A stretch of DNA of 49,817 nt from Bacillota bacterium (GTDB taxonomy: Bacteria > Bacillota > Clostridia > Lachnospirales > Lachnospiraceae): the NCBI GenBank assembly GCA_023415475.1, contig JAEZKL010000046.1:1-49817 (forward strand), written 5' to 3'. The translations under genes and the position numbers were made by a program. The notes under the pieces were generated by a model. That model did no database searches and was not told where the DNA came from. It saw nothing but the letters and a program-made list of their open reading frames with translations. Shown piece after piece: positions 18,516-26,945 of the stretch. Position 1 is the first letter of the stretch; each line of letters starts with the position of its first letter.

Positions 18516-19022
18516 TTACTGTGTAATTAAATCACCAAAAGATACATTGATAATAAAGTCCGAATTAAAGTACTCCTGTAGACGGATAATAATTTGATTC
18601 TTTATCAATTCTTTATTTGGTTTAACCTCGTCCTTCGTATATTTACCAAATTCGTCTGACACAATCTCTTTGATTGTAAGTTCGTTATCAGACATTTTTT
18701 CAGATAAGACGGTATAATCCTCATCCTTACTGTTCATTGATATCGACACCTTCATAACAGCATAATGACTGTCACTGTCCTCGCTTTTCAGATTAATGGT
18801 AAGCTTATCGGGAATAGTATAAGTCGCGATATCGGATACTGAAATAACCTCCGCTTCCCCTCCCGGTGCTTCTAATTCCAAATCAACTATGGAATTCACT
18901 CGATCGATTAATTTCATGGTCTTATTAGCGGTAGGAACAATCGCAAAAATCAATACTGCTAAAAGTACGGCATTAATCAATGTGATTGCCATGATGATAA
19001 CCGTTAAAATGTTCTTTCTCAT
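18516..19022 (-). CDS. fliL: Flagellar basal body-associated protein FliL
   Basis: The protein has 168 residues: a short basic N-terminus, one membrane helix (about 6-28), then an extracytoplasmic domain ending KNQIIIRLQEYFNSDFIINVSFGDLITQ, matching the FliL C-terminus. FliL surrounds the stator and helps torque. AGGGGG lies seven bases before the ATG. It follows motB by 42 bases. Confidence 0.88.
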   Translation of the reverse strand: MRKNILTVIIMAITLINAVLLAVLIFAIVPTANKTMKLIDRVNSIVDLELEAPGGEAEVISVSDIATYTIPDKLTINLKSEDSDSHYAVMKVSISMNSKDEDYTVLSEKMSDNELTIKEIVSDEFGKYTKDEVKPNKELIKNQIIIRLQEYFNSDFIINVSFGDLITQ

Positions 19023-19064
19023 CTTAAATCCCCCTAAGTATATGATATTGACTGCTGGTACAAA

Positions 19065-19970
19065 CTATTTTCCGCTATATTCATTGTAGATTTTAATCTC
19101 AATTCTTCTGTTTTTGGCCCTGCCAGCTGCTGTTTCGTTACTTGCGATCGGATCATATTCACCGCGGCCGGAGTACTTGACATTGGACGGATCCAGTTTA
19201 CTGTTAGTAATCATGAATTCAGCTGCATTTAATGCTCTGGCTGAAGAAAGCCAATTATTATCTTTAAAATCATCGCTTGCCATCGGTACATTATCGGTAT
19301 GTCCGATCACTTCCACGGTGTATCCCTCAAACCTTAACAATATCTCACCAATCTTGGTTAAAATTGGCTTTGCAACATCTTTAATATCTGCTTTTCCCGA
19401 ATCAAAAAGCACGGAGCCCTTCAGAGTTAATTGTACAAATTTATATTCCGGATCGATGCTTAATTCAACATAATCCCCCAGATTATACTGTTCTGTCATA
19501 TCGGAGACTTCATCATACATTTCCTGGGATATCGATGTCATCTCCTCCTCGATTCGTTCCAATGCCTGATCCAATTCGGCGTCACCATTGCCGCCAGAGG
19601 TCTCCTCATCGGAACTCTGCTCGGATTGATTATTCTCCTGCTGCTTCTTATCCTCTTCGTCCATATCCTTTCCGGATTCAACACTGGCTTTTCCCATGTT
19701 GGTATAGTACTCATCTAATTCATTCATCTGAGTCATACCGGAGGATATCAGGTTACCTGCTCCGATTGAAGTCTGACCACCCTCGAATACACCAATAGAG
19801 TTAGCCATAGAGATTGCTATTTGTTCAAATTTTTCAGCATCAACATTTGACATAGCGAATAGCATAACGAAGAAGCAGAGCAGTAAATTCATTAAATCTG
19901 CAAAGGTATTTAACCAAGGGGCACCTGCACCTCCACCCTCATCTCTCTTCTTTCTAGCCAACGTTTTCAC
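19065..19970 (-). CDS. motB: Flagellar stator protein MotB
   Basis: MotB (301 residues) anchors the stator to peptidoglycan and carries the proton-path aspartate, Asp25, in FADLMNLLLCFFVMLFAMS. A long acidic, Gln/Ser-rich linker (about 95-135) leads to an OmpA-like domain with GHTDNVPMASDDFKDNNWLS and NRRIEIKIY. The predicted start is GTG 19970, overlapping the motA end by 17 bases; a TTG three codons later is an alternative. Confidence 0.95.
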   Translation of the reverse strand: MKTLARKKRDEGGGAGAPWLNTFADLMNLLLCFFVMLFAMSNVDAEKFEQIAISMANSIGVFEGGQTSIGAGNLISSGMTQMNELDEYYTNMGKASVESGKDMDEEDKKQQENNQSEQSSDEETSGGNGDAELDQALERIEEEMTSISQEMYDEVSDMTEQYNLGDYVELSIDPEYKFVQLTLKGSVLFDSGKADIKDVAKPILTKIGEILLRFEGYTVEVIGHTDNVPMASDDFKDNNWLSSARALNAAEFMITNSKLDPSNVKYSGRGEYDPIASNETAAGRAKNRRIEIKIYNEYSGK

Positions 19971-20754
19971 CGCCTTCTTCCTTCATAGCGGCTCTACGTA
20001 CCGGTGACAGGAAGGATTTTAATTTCTCTTCAATAACTCTGGGGTTCTCACCTGCTTGAATTGACAAAAGGCCCTCAACCATAACTTCCTTTATCATGAT
20101 TTCCTGCGCATTCTTCGCCTTAAGCTTAGTTGACACAGGAATACAGATCCAGTTTGCAATCATAGAACCGTAAAAGGTAGTAACAAGCGCTACTGCCATA
20201 TTGGGTCCGATCGCTTTGGCATCATCCATCTTCTTAAGCATATTAATAAGACCGATTAATGTACCTATCATACCCCAGGCAGGACCCATGGCTCCAAGGC
20301 TATCCCAAAATGTTATTTTACTGGCGTGTCTAGCTTCAATGCAATTTAATTCTGTCTCTAATATACTTCGAACCAATTCGGGATCCGTTCCATCTACAAT
20401 TAGCAGGACACCCTTTTTCAAAAATTCGTCGTCTATTCCATTGGCTGCCTCTTCCAGAGCTAATAAGCCTTCTTTTCTGGCAACATTGGATAAATCAATG
20501 ATTTGCCTTATCGTTTGTTCTTCATTGGCAGGTAGTGTAGTCAAGATATGCTTAATGCTTGCAAGATTTCCCACAAACCCCTTTAAGCTTGGTGACATAG
20601 TGAGCATACAACAAAGTCCACCACCAATTGTTATGAATACAGATGGGATATCGACAAAGTTCATGATTATTGATATACTTGGCTGATCAACCAAAATACC
20701 ATAAACAGTAACGATAAAACATAAAATTAATCCCAAAATGGACGCTAAATCCAA
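19954..20754 (-). CDS. motA: Flagellar stator protein MotA
   Basis: A 266-residue stator protein with four membrane helices, two at the N-terminus and two near 150-210 (LGAMGPAWGMIGTLIGLINML and VALVTTFYGSMIANWICIPV). These carry the conserved prolines and the torque loop between helices 2 and 3. I place the start at TTG 20754 (MDLASILGLI...), eight bases after GGAAGG. An upstream GTG at 20763 overlaps that ribosome site. It is coupled to motB by overlap. Confidence 0.95.
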   Translation of the reverse strand: MDLASILGLILCFIVTVYGILVDQPSISIIMNFVDIPSVFITIGGGLCCMLTMSPSLKGFVGNLASIKHILTTLPANEEQTIRQIIDLSNVARKEGLLALEEAANGIDDEFLKKGVLLIVDGTDPELVRSILETELNCIEARHASKITFWDSLGAMGPAWGMIGTLIGLINMLKKMDDAKAIGPNMAVALVTTFYGSMIANWICIPVSTKLKAKNAQEIMIKEVMVEGLLSIQAGENPRVIEEKLKSFLSPVRRAAMKEEGGENVG

Positions 20755-20807
20755 AATTGTCACCTTCCATCTACAATATTTTTATCACTATTTATTTACC
20801 ACTCATT

Positions 20808-20999
20808 TTACAAATCTCGACCAAATATTTCTTTTTTGTATAATATTACAAGATTTTTAACCTCTTGTCTACTTTCTTTTACGATAATCTTGTTTCCGGA
20901 AGTTAAGGTAATTACCGTGTCCGGTGCCTCCTCAACCTTTTCAATCATGTCTGCATTGATAATTAATTTCGTATCGTTTAACCTGGTAACCTCAATCAT
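20808..20999 (-). CDS. flbD: Flagellar protein FlbD (SwrD)
   Basis: A 63-residue protein beginning MIEVTRLNDTKLIINADMIEKVE, the hallmark of FlbD/SwrD. In Bacillus, SwrD increases stator torque, which fits its place directly before motA. GGAGG lies seven bases upstream of the ATG at 20999; a longer frame to 21026 lacks a ribosome site. Confidence 0.93.
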   Translation of the reverse strand: MIEVTRLNDTKLIINADMIEKVEEAPDTVITLTSGNKIIVKESRQEVKNLVILYKKEIFGRDL

Positions 21000-21093
21000 T
21001 CCACAGCCTCCTTCCGTTTGTTTCATAGGCTGAGATTACGCCGCTAAAACTTGATAATTCCTTTGCTTCTTAAAGTTGACTTTTCTTGTATTT

Positions 21094-21122
21094 AAAAGGG
21101 GTGGCAGTTCTCACTGCCACCC
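21094..21122 (-). terminator. Terminator-like hairpin between flgE and flbD
   Basis: A perfect 9-bp GC-rich stem (GGGTGGCAG / CTGCCACCC, 21099-21107 with 21114-21122) closes a 6-base loop. On the minus strand it is followed by CTTTTAAAT, a short U-rich tract. It lies just after the flgE stop inside the operon. Confidence 0.7.
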
Positions 21123-21168
21123 ATCATTACTGACATATGGCATTCCTATTCATACATCAGCCTTGTTG

Positions 21169-22605
21169 TTATCTCTTCAGATTAATCAATTCTTCTAACA
21201 AGGTGTCTGATGTTGTTATTATTCTTGAATTAGCTTGGAAGCCCCTTTGCGTGGTAATCATATCCGTAAACTGCTGGGATAGATCTACGTTTGACATTTC
21301 CAGTACACCTGTCGTTAAACTTCCGCCTCCCTGCGTAGGATCCTGTCCAATTCCGTCAAAATCACCGGAGTTCTGAGTAGCTGCAAACATACTGTCTCCC
21401 ACTGCCTCAAGGCCTGCAGGATTAGAGAAGCTCGCTACTGCAATCTGTCCCAGTAACCGACTGTCACCATTATCATATTTACCGTAAATCTTACCGGAGG
21501 TATCAATACTAATTCCGGTCATATTACCCACCTGCTTACCGGCTCCTACTCCTTCTAAACTGCCCTTGGTCGCTTCCAAAGAAGAAGAACCGCTGGTGGA
21601 GTACATGGTTATGGTTGAAAAATCTATCTCAATCGAGCTAAATGGGCTATCATCTCCCGGTATTGTCAGGGTAAGGCTTTTACCCCCTTCCTCGTCCCCG
21701 ATACTTACAAACTTTCCGGTTGCACCATTAAAGGTTAATAAAGAACCTTCATCATCGCCAGCGCTGACCGTACCAGTTTCAGTATTAATATCCAAACTAC
21801 TCTGAGAACCAAATTCTAAGCCTGAATATCCTGTAGTTTCATAGGTTACTTCACCGGTTTCCGGATCTACCAGCTTCTTAAGGAAGATGGATTGTCCATC
21901 CTCATCCTTGATATCATTGAGTGCTACGGAGTAAGTATTCGTTGCATCTTCTGTTTGCTTTATGATCATATCCGCAGTATAGCTATGGCCTCTATTGTCA
22001 TAAAAGGTAAGGTTGACTCTTTTACCGGTATCGGAGGTTAACTGTGTATCCTTACTGTCTATATTACCGGAGATGTAGATATTGGTCGTAGCTGCGGGCT
22101 CTGCATACAGGTTTTCCGGTGACATGATAGTCAACGGGGATACTGCGTCAGCAACTGTCTTGGTTTCATCATTCTTATCTACCTGCCATCCCATAACCGA
22201 TGCTCCGGAGGGTGTACATAATGTTCCCTGCGCATCGACGTTAAAGGAACCGGCCTTTGTGAAATAATTTGTTCCACCACTATTTACTATAAAGAAGCTG
22301 TCGCCTTCAATCATAACATCAAAGGGGTTGTCCGTTCTTTGGGATGCACCTGATGTCGTAATTGCTGTGGTTATTGAGGCTACACTCGATCCCAGACCAA
22401 TCTGCATCGCGTTCCTACCGGTGGTACCGGTAGCAGCATTGGGTCCGGAGGCGCTCTGTGTAGTCTGATAAAATACATCGGCAAAGGTTACGGAGCTTGA
22501 CTTAAAACCGATTGTATTAACATTTGAAATATTATTACCTATTACGTCCATCTTTGTCTGGTGTACTTTAAGACCTGATACACCAGAGAATAATGATCTC
22601 ATCAT
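21169..22605 (-). CDS. flgE: Flagellar hook protein FlgE
   Basis: The hook subunit (478 residues). The N-terminus MMRSLFSGVSGLKVHQTKMD, then NNISNVNTIGFKSSSVTFADV, and the C-terminus MSNVDLSQQFTDMITTQRGFQANSRII are the conserved flagellar rod/hook helices. The variable hook domain lies between. I start at ATG 22605, 10 bases after GGAGG. It lies downstream of fliK and flgD, which cap and measure the hook. Confidence 0.95.
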   Translation of the reverse strand: MMRSLFSGVSGLKVHQTKMDVIGNNISNVNTIGFKSSSVTFADVFYQTTQSASGPNAATGTTGRNAMQIGLGSSVASITTAITTSGASQRTDNPFDVMIEGDSFFIVNSGGTNYFTKAGSFNVDAQGTLCTPSGASVMGWQVDKNDETKTVADAVSPLTIMSPENLYAEPAATTNIYISGNIDSKDTQLTSDTGKRVNLTFYDNRGHSYTADMIIKQTEDATNTYSVALNDIKDEDGQSIFLKKLVDPETGEVTYETTGYSGLEFGSQSSLDINTETGTVSAGDDEGSLLTFNGATGKFVSIGDEEGGKSLTLTIPGDDSPFSSIEIDFSTITMYSTSGSSSLEATKGSLEGVGAGKQVGNMTGISIDTSGKIYGKYDNGDSRLLGQIAVASFSNPAGLEAVGDSMFAATQNSGDFDGIGQDPTQGGGSLTTGVLEMSNVDLSQQFTDMITTQRGFQANSRIITTSDTLLEELINLKR

Positions 22606-22639
22606 AACTTTATGACCTCCAAATTCTGCTTTCATCACA

Positions 22640-22667
22640 GGTATCCAATCTGTCATTCATGGATACC
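22640..22667 (-). other. Hairpin in the leader of flgE
   Basis: A perfect 7-bp inverted repeat (GGTATCC / GGATACC) with a 14-base loop, 35 bases before the flgE start. It could stabilise the flgE transcript, but no tested function is implied. Confidence 0.45.
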
Positions 22668-22689
22668 AAAGCCTCCATAAGGTCCGGCT

Positions 22690-23088
22690 CTACATGATTA
22701 CTGCACCATCAATATTTGTAAACACCCTGTCCTCACCGTCATTCACTGCGGTTATTACCGTATTGTTCTTTACATTAACAATAAAAGCAAGATTGTCTAC
22801 CATTACCAGGGATTCGTTGATTCCCTTCTCATTCGCTTTCTTAGCACCATTCTCAAGCCTTACCAGCTGATCATCGGTCAAATCAATGTTTCTGCTTGCC
22901 AGACGCTCATTTGCATGCTTCGAAAACTTAAGTTCTCCTGTTTCACTTACAGCTTGCTTGCTTTTTAAAATCTCACTAAAGGGCGTACCGCTTTGTTGCT
23001 TATTAATACTTGTTGTCGTATTCTTAGCGGCATTTAGCTGCTGCGTCATCTGTTCAATGGAAGGAAATTGATTTACCGGAATGTTCAT
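22690..23088 (-). CDS. Flagellar operon protein of the TIGR02530 type
   Basis: This 132-residue protein has an N-terminal Gln/Thr-rich stretch and a conserved second half (FSKHANERLASRNIDLTDDQL, then VMVDNLAFIVNVKNNTVITAV). Both features and the place between flgD and flgE match the 'flagellar operon protein' family found in Firmicutes. Its role is not established; it may assist hook assembly. AAGGTG lies close upstream of the ATG. Confidence 0.85.
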   Translation of the reverse strand: MNIPVNQFPSIEQMTQQLNAAKNTTTSINKQQSGTPFSEILKSKQAVSETGELKFSKHANERLASRNIDLTDDQLVRLENGAKKANEKGINESLVMVDNLAFIVNVKNNTVITAVNDGEDRVFTNIDGAVIM

Positions 23089-23169
23089 AATGCTTCACCT
23101 TCCTTAATCAAATAATTTTCGCTGCCCAATTGCCTTATCAGCTTATTGAACTGCTGTTTGTGTTGTTGT

Positions 23170-23949
23170 TTAAATTGTTGTGTCTGTTGTATCTGTCTCT
23201 TCTGTTGTCGCTGTCACTTCGGAATTCTTAATCTGAACTGTAACCTTATCCTTTATCGTTGTTAATAAGGGATCATTAAAAGCCACGGTCAGCTTATAGG
23301 TTCCATTAATAAGGTTCGCAAAGGCTTTATTATTAATCGTCACCTTGTTACCGGTTAATTTTACCAAACTAGAGTCAATTACTGCTTCTCCGATTGCAAT
23401 CCTAATATCATCTGCCACTGTATCACCGGAACCAAGATCCACATTAATGCTCAAATCCTTCGGATTATCTGCATCATACTGTAAAGCGGTTACCTCAGAA
23501 ACTTTGGGAAGTCCTTGCTCTATCATGTAATCATCACTGAGCACCGTGTCCAACTGATCAAAGTTATATAACTTGCCTTCCACGGAGAGCTGTGTTTTTT
23601 TACCTGACATTGCTACGAAGTCAACCCTGCCTGTGATATATGAGGTATTGCCAAGCGCTGTTTCTGTCTTCAGCATTACTGTCTTACCCACCAAACTGAA
23701 TGCCTGCGTATTATTGGTCGTTGAGCTTAAGTTCTGAAGCTGTTCCAGCTGTGAGAAGGTTGCCAACTGAGCTATGTACTCGGTATCTGTATTCGGGTTC
23801 AAGGGATCCTGATACTTCATCTGGGTTACTAACAGTTGAAGGAATGCATCCTTGCCCAGTTCATTTTTTGAAGATGAGGATGAGGTGTCTGTCTTTGATG
23901 TCGTCTCTTTCACAACGCCATCCTTCACAGATTGAATCAAATCGCTCAT
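23170..23949 (-). CDS. flgD: Flagellar hook-capping protein FlgD
   Basis: FlgD (259 residues) caps the growing hook. The conserved N-terminal segment KDAFLQLLVTQMKYQDPLNP, TEYIAQLATFSQLEQ is diagnostic. The remainder is a beta-rich region ending in a Thr-rich tail. AGGAGG lies six bases before the ATG. Confidence 0.95.
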   Translation of the reverse strand: MSDLIQSVKDGVVKETTSKTDTSSSSSKNELGKDAFLQLLVTQMKYQDPLNPNTDTEYIAQLATFSQLEQLQNLSSTTNNTQAFSLVGKTVMLKTETALGNTSYITGRVDFVAMSGKKTQLSVEGKLYNFDQLDTVLSDDYMIEQGLPKVSEVTALQYDADNPKDLSINVDLGSGDTVADDIRIAIGEAVIDSSLVKLTGNKVTINNKAFANLINGTYKLTVAFNDPLLTTIKDKVTVQIKNSEVTATTEETDTTDTTI

Positions 23950-24017
23950 ATTATTCCTCCTGTCCTATTTGCTTCCTGCAAATCATTCAAACTAACTTTA
24001 CATGCCTACCTTTGAAT

Positions 24018-24088
24018 AAGTTTGTGCCAAGTATGTAACGTCTCGTATGCGAGACGGTTTACACTTTGGTTACGTAGGGTACAAACTT
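24018..24088 (-). other. Long imperfect hairpin between fliK and flgD
   Basis: Outer arms AAGTTTGT and ACAAACTT (24018-24025 and 24081-24088) enclose an inner perfect stem CGTCTCG/CGAGACG with a TATG loop (24039-24056). The intervening arms also show partial pairing. It occupies most of the 172-base gap. There is no U-tract, so it looks more like an RNA processing or stability element than a terminator. Confidence 0.55.
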
Positions 24089-24121
24089 GTACGTGTAAAT
24101 TATGCTTTTCAATAATTCACA

Positions 24122-25606
24122 CTAAGCAGTGTAATCAATCTGGCTTCCTCGAATACCGGTAATATCCTTGGATAAATTATCCTCGGTCTCTTCGGTCATG
24201 CCGATTGCTTCTTCCAAGGAAATCTTATTACTGTTATGACCTTGCTTTGTCTCTGCCTGGCCATCCGCACTTTCCTTGCTATTCTGCTGGGAGGTATAAG
24301 CTGCAACTGTTACTTCGATTGCCTCAACCTTGATTCCCTGTTGGTTCAAAGTATCCTTCAGTGTCTGTAGCTGGCTCTCAATTGCTTCTTTGCTGATTTC
24401 ATTCTGTACCACAAACTGAGCTGTCAATACACCGTTCTTTGATTGAACCGACAAACTAACCTTGCCCAGATTCTCCGGGTTCAACTGAAGCTCCATAGAA
24501 CTCTGCTCCGGTCTTATGGTTACTCTGATTCGTTCAATAATCTGGCTTGCTATTTCTCTGATTTCAGTTACTTGTACCAGATTTCCGTTAAAATTAGCTT
24601 GAGTGCTTGTGGAAGCTTTTGAAAGATTGTTTAAGAATACCTCAAACTGCTCAGCTGCTTTTAATTCCTGATTGTCACTCTTGCTTAAATCGGATTGCGT
24701 ACCGGAAGAGCTTTCCTCGGCATCGGTTACTTTTAGTACCTCAACCTGGATATTCTTATCCTCATTATCCTTGGTAGAGTTAATATTATCCTCAACTTTA
24801 GTATCCCGGACATTGATTGCAGCTTCTGTGTCTGACTCTTGGTTCGTAACTAATTGCTCTTTTGTTATTCCTTCGCTAGTGGTAACCTGATTGTCTTCCT
24901 GTAGTAGTTTTGCTTTATCAAGAATACTCTTGATTTGCTCCGGACTTATACCGAGATTTGCATCTGCCATGAGATCCTCTACTGATTGTAACAGCTGGTT
25001 CATAGTGTCAGATAGCTTCTCATCGGTCAAAACAGCCAGAATATCCGTAGCTCCGCTATTTGCCAGTACTAACTGCTGTAAATTCTCAGGCTGAAGCAGA
25101 TCCGCCAATACCAAGCCTTGTTCGGACAGAAGCTTATCAAACTCCTCCGAGGTCAGATTAAGAAGCTCCATTACCGTCTTCTGCACTTCTTGTAACAGAC
25201 CGGCGATTTTCTCCAATGTCGCTTCATCAACAGCTGTCTCATCGGTAACATTGTCCTTCATAGCCTCCGTCTTTCCGGTATCCCCTGCCTTTTGCGTTTG
25301 GTTGTCCGCTTGTGCTGCAGCTTTGGTATTATCTGCTTTTGCCAAATCCGACGTGGTATCATCGGCCTGTTTTGCACCACCGTTAACTGCGTCACTTTGT
25401 TGCTTCTTACCATTCACTGTGTTTTGACTGGATACTTTCTTAGCTTCAGAGCCTTCTGAATTAGCGGCTAAGCCTGTTCCCGATTTCATGGTACTGTCAA
25501 TCATCAGATCAAAACTACTATTGCTTTGCTTTCCTTTTAAAGTGACGCTTCCGGTTGCGCTGCCAAACAGGTTTACTGCCTGGGTCATAACGCCTTGCGT
25601 CATCAT
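24122..25606 (-). CDS. fliK: Flagellar hook-length control protein FliK
   Basis: A 494-residue protein with a long low-complexity Ala/Gln/Asp-rich N-terminal two thirds and a conserved C-terminal domain (about 340-440). The C-terminal domain contains MELQLNPENLGKVSLSVQ, GVLTAQFVVQNE and ALxxQL-type LQTLKDTLNQQGIKVE. FliK measures hook length and triggers the FlhB switch. Start ATG 25606 has GGAGG eight bases upstream. Confidence 0.93.
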   Translation of the reverse strand: MMTQGVMTQAVNLFGSATGSVTLKGKQSNSSFDLMIDSTMKSGTGLAANSEGSEAKKVSSQNTVNGKKQQSDAVNGGAKQADDTTSDLAKADNTKAAAQADNQTQKAGDTGKTEAMKDNVTDETAVDEATLEKIAGLLQEVQKTVMELLNLTSEEFDKLLSEQGLVLADLLQPENLQQLVLANSGATDILAVLTDEKLSDTMNQLLQSVEDLMADANLGISPEQIKSILDKAKLLQEDNQVTTSEGITKEQLVTNQESDTEAAINVRDTKVEDNINSTKDNEDKNIQVEVLKVTDAEESSSGTQSDLSKSDNQELKAAEQFEVFLNNLSKASTSTQANFNGNLVQVTEIREIASQIIERIRVTIRPEQSSMELQLNPENLGKVSLSVQSKNGVLTAQFVVQNEISKEAIESQLQTLKDTLNQQGIKVEAIEVTVAAYTSQQNSKESADGQAETKQGHNSNKISLEEAIGMTEETEDNLSKDITGIRGSQIDYTA

Positions 25607-25676
25607 GCGGTCATCCTCCTTTCTTTAAGTTTATTGTAGAATCAATGAAAGTCCGCTTTGAACGCTTTCATCATGT

Positions 25677-25709
25677 ATTAAAACCACCGTATTGACAGGT
25701 GTTTTTAAT
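25677..25709 (-). other. Strong hairpin between the MotE-like gene and fliK
   Basis: A 12-bp stem with one mismatch (ATTAAAACCACC / GGTGTTTTTAAT) closes a 9-base loop immediately after the upstream stop codon. A second short hairpin (ATGAAAG/CTTTCAT) follows in the same gap. The minus strand lacks a clear U-run, so termination is uncertain. Confidence 0.5.
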
Positions 25710-25713
25710 CGGT

Positions 25714-26484
25714 TCATTGTGCCAATTTCTCGGCATCCATGTCCAGCATCTTCTTTGTAATCTTAGCTGCTACGACATTATCCATCTCAGCCAGTATAGC
25801 TGCACTCTCAGTAGATTTCATACTAAGTAGGATCTGTGCTACTGCCTCCACATCAGCTGTCATGGTCTCCATAATCAGAGCGGCAGCCTCCGGATCCATC
25901 TTTCGATAGATATCCGCTTTTTCTTTGATTGCATCCGAATACTTAAGCTGTTCGATTACCTGTCGGTAAATCGTCTCCGCATTGGTAGGATTAATTGCTT
26001 CGTAATATGCTTTATATTCACTGATATCCGGTGCTGCATCATTAAACACTACTTTTTTATCGAAATCAAGAACCCTCTCCTCAAATGCAAGCTGATTCTC
26101 TTCAAACACCTTAAGTCGATTTATTTCTGCCTGAAGCTCGCTTATATTGGTGCTGCTATCCGCACTGTTCTTAGACATATCTGCGATTGTCTGCTCCAGT
26201 TCCTTAATCTTCGCCACCGCTTCCGGTAACGAGGTATATTCATAATTGTTTTCCTCTGCAATAACCGCATCTTCAACTCCCGGTAAAATCAGATTTATTA
26301 CGGGCACATCCCTCAGAATTGGTCGTAATACTCCGGAACCAAAGCCGCCGACATCCATTTTTATTAATAACCCAAATACCGCGAGCCAGATAATCACAAT
26401 TAATAATGCTATTAATATGGTCAAGATTTTACTGCCTTCTTTTTTATCATTCTCGCTGGCCTTGGCCTTATTCTTTTTTGCCAT
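25714..26484 (-). CDS. MotE/FlbB-like flagellar protein with MgtE-N-like domain
   Basis: The protein (256 residues) has a Lys-rich cytoplasmic N-terminus, one membrane helix (about 20-43) and a coiled coil (about 88-135). The C-terminal ~85 residues (ADIYRKMDPEAAALIMETM..., VAQILLSMKSTESAAILAEM) resemble the MgtE N-terminal repeat fold, also found in FliG and MotE. Such proteins sit between fliJ and fliK in clostridial and bacillar (ylxF) operons, and some MotE proteins support stators. The exact role is inferred. GGAGG is close upstream. Confidence 0.8.
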   Translation of the reverse strand: MAKKNKAKASENDKKEGSKILTILIALLIVIIWLAVFGLLIKMDVGGFGSGVLRPILRDVPVINLILPGVEDAVIAEENNYEYTSLPEAVAKIKELEQTIADMSKNSADSSTNISELQAEINRLKVFEENQLAFEERVLDFDKKVVFNDAAPDISEYKAYYEAINPTNAETIYRQVIEQLKYSDAIKEKADIYRKMDPEAAALIMETMTADVEAVAQILLSMKSTESAAILAEMDNVVAAKITKKMLDMDAEKLAQ

Positions 26485-26945
26485 TATCTGTCCTCCCCAT
26501 TGAACGCAGGTTTGCTATAATTAAAGCTGTTAAGCTCATCAACTTCCTTTTGCTCCTCAGCATCAAATTCCAGCATATATTCTTCCCATGCCTTCTCCTT
26601 GAGCTTCTCCTGTGTTTTCCTTTCAACCATGGCATTGCTAAGTCTTATTCTTGCAATTTCCAGTCGATGCGCTGCATTCTTAACGACAGACATTTGTTGC
26701 TTTATGTTAAGCTTCATAATGTCTATGGCCTGCTCACATTGCTTTAATTTGAGCAGATCCAACTTAGCGCTCCTAAGCTCTCGAAGTTCATTCTCATAGT
26801 TGTCCTTACGTTGTTTCATCTTCTCCAGCTTCTCTTCTTCCTTTGTAAGCCGAAGTCTTGCCATGCCGTAAGCTATCTTTGCCTGATCCTCCAGTTTCTT
26901 CTTTACCTGAAGCAGGTTTTCCATACTATATCGAAATTTTTTCAT
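26484..26945 (-). CDS. fliJ: Flagellar export protein FliJ
   Basis: A 153-residue, almost entirely charged coiled-coil protein beginning MKKFRYSMENLLQVKKKLED. FliJ is the stalk that links the FliI ATPase ring to FlhA. Its start overlaps the fliI stop (TAATG) and its end overlaps the next gene, so the three are coupled. Confidence 0.9.
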   Translation of the reverse strand: MKKFRYSMENLLQVKKKLEDQAKIAYGMARLRLTKEEEKLEKMKQRKDNYENELRELRSAKLDLLKLKQCEQAIDIMKLNIKQQMSVVKNAAHRLEIARIRLSNAMVERKTQEKLKEKAWEEYMLEFDAEEQKEVDELNSFNYSKPAFNGEDR

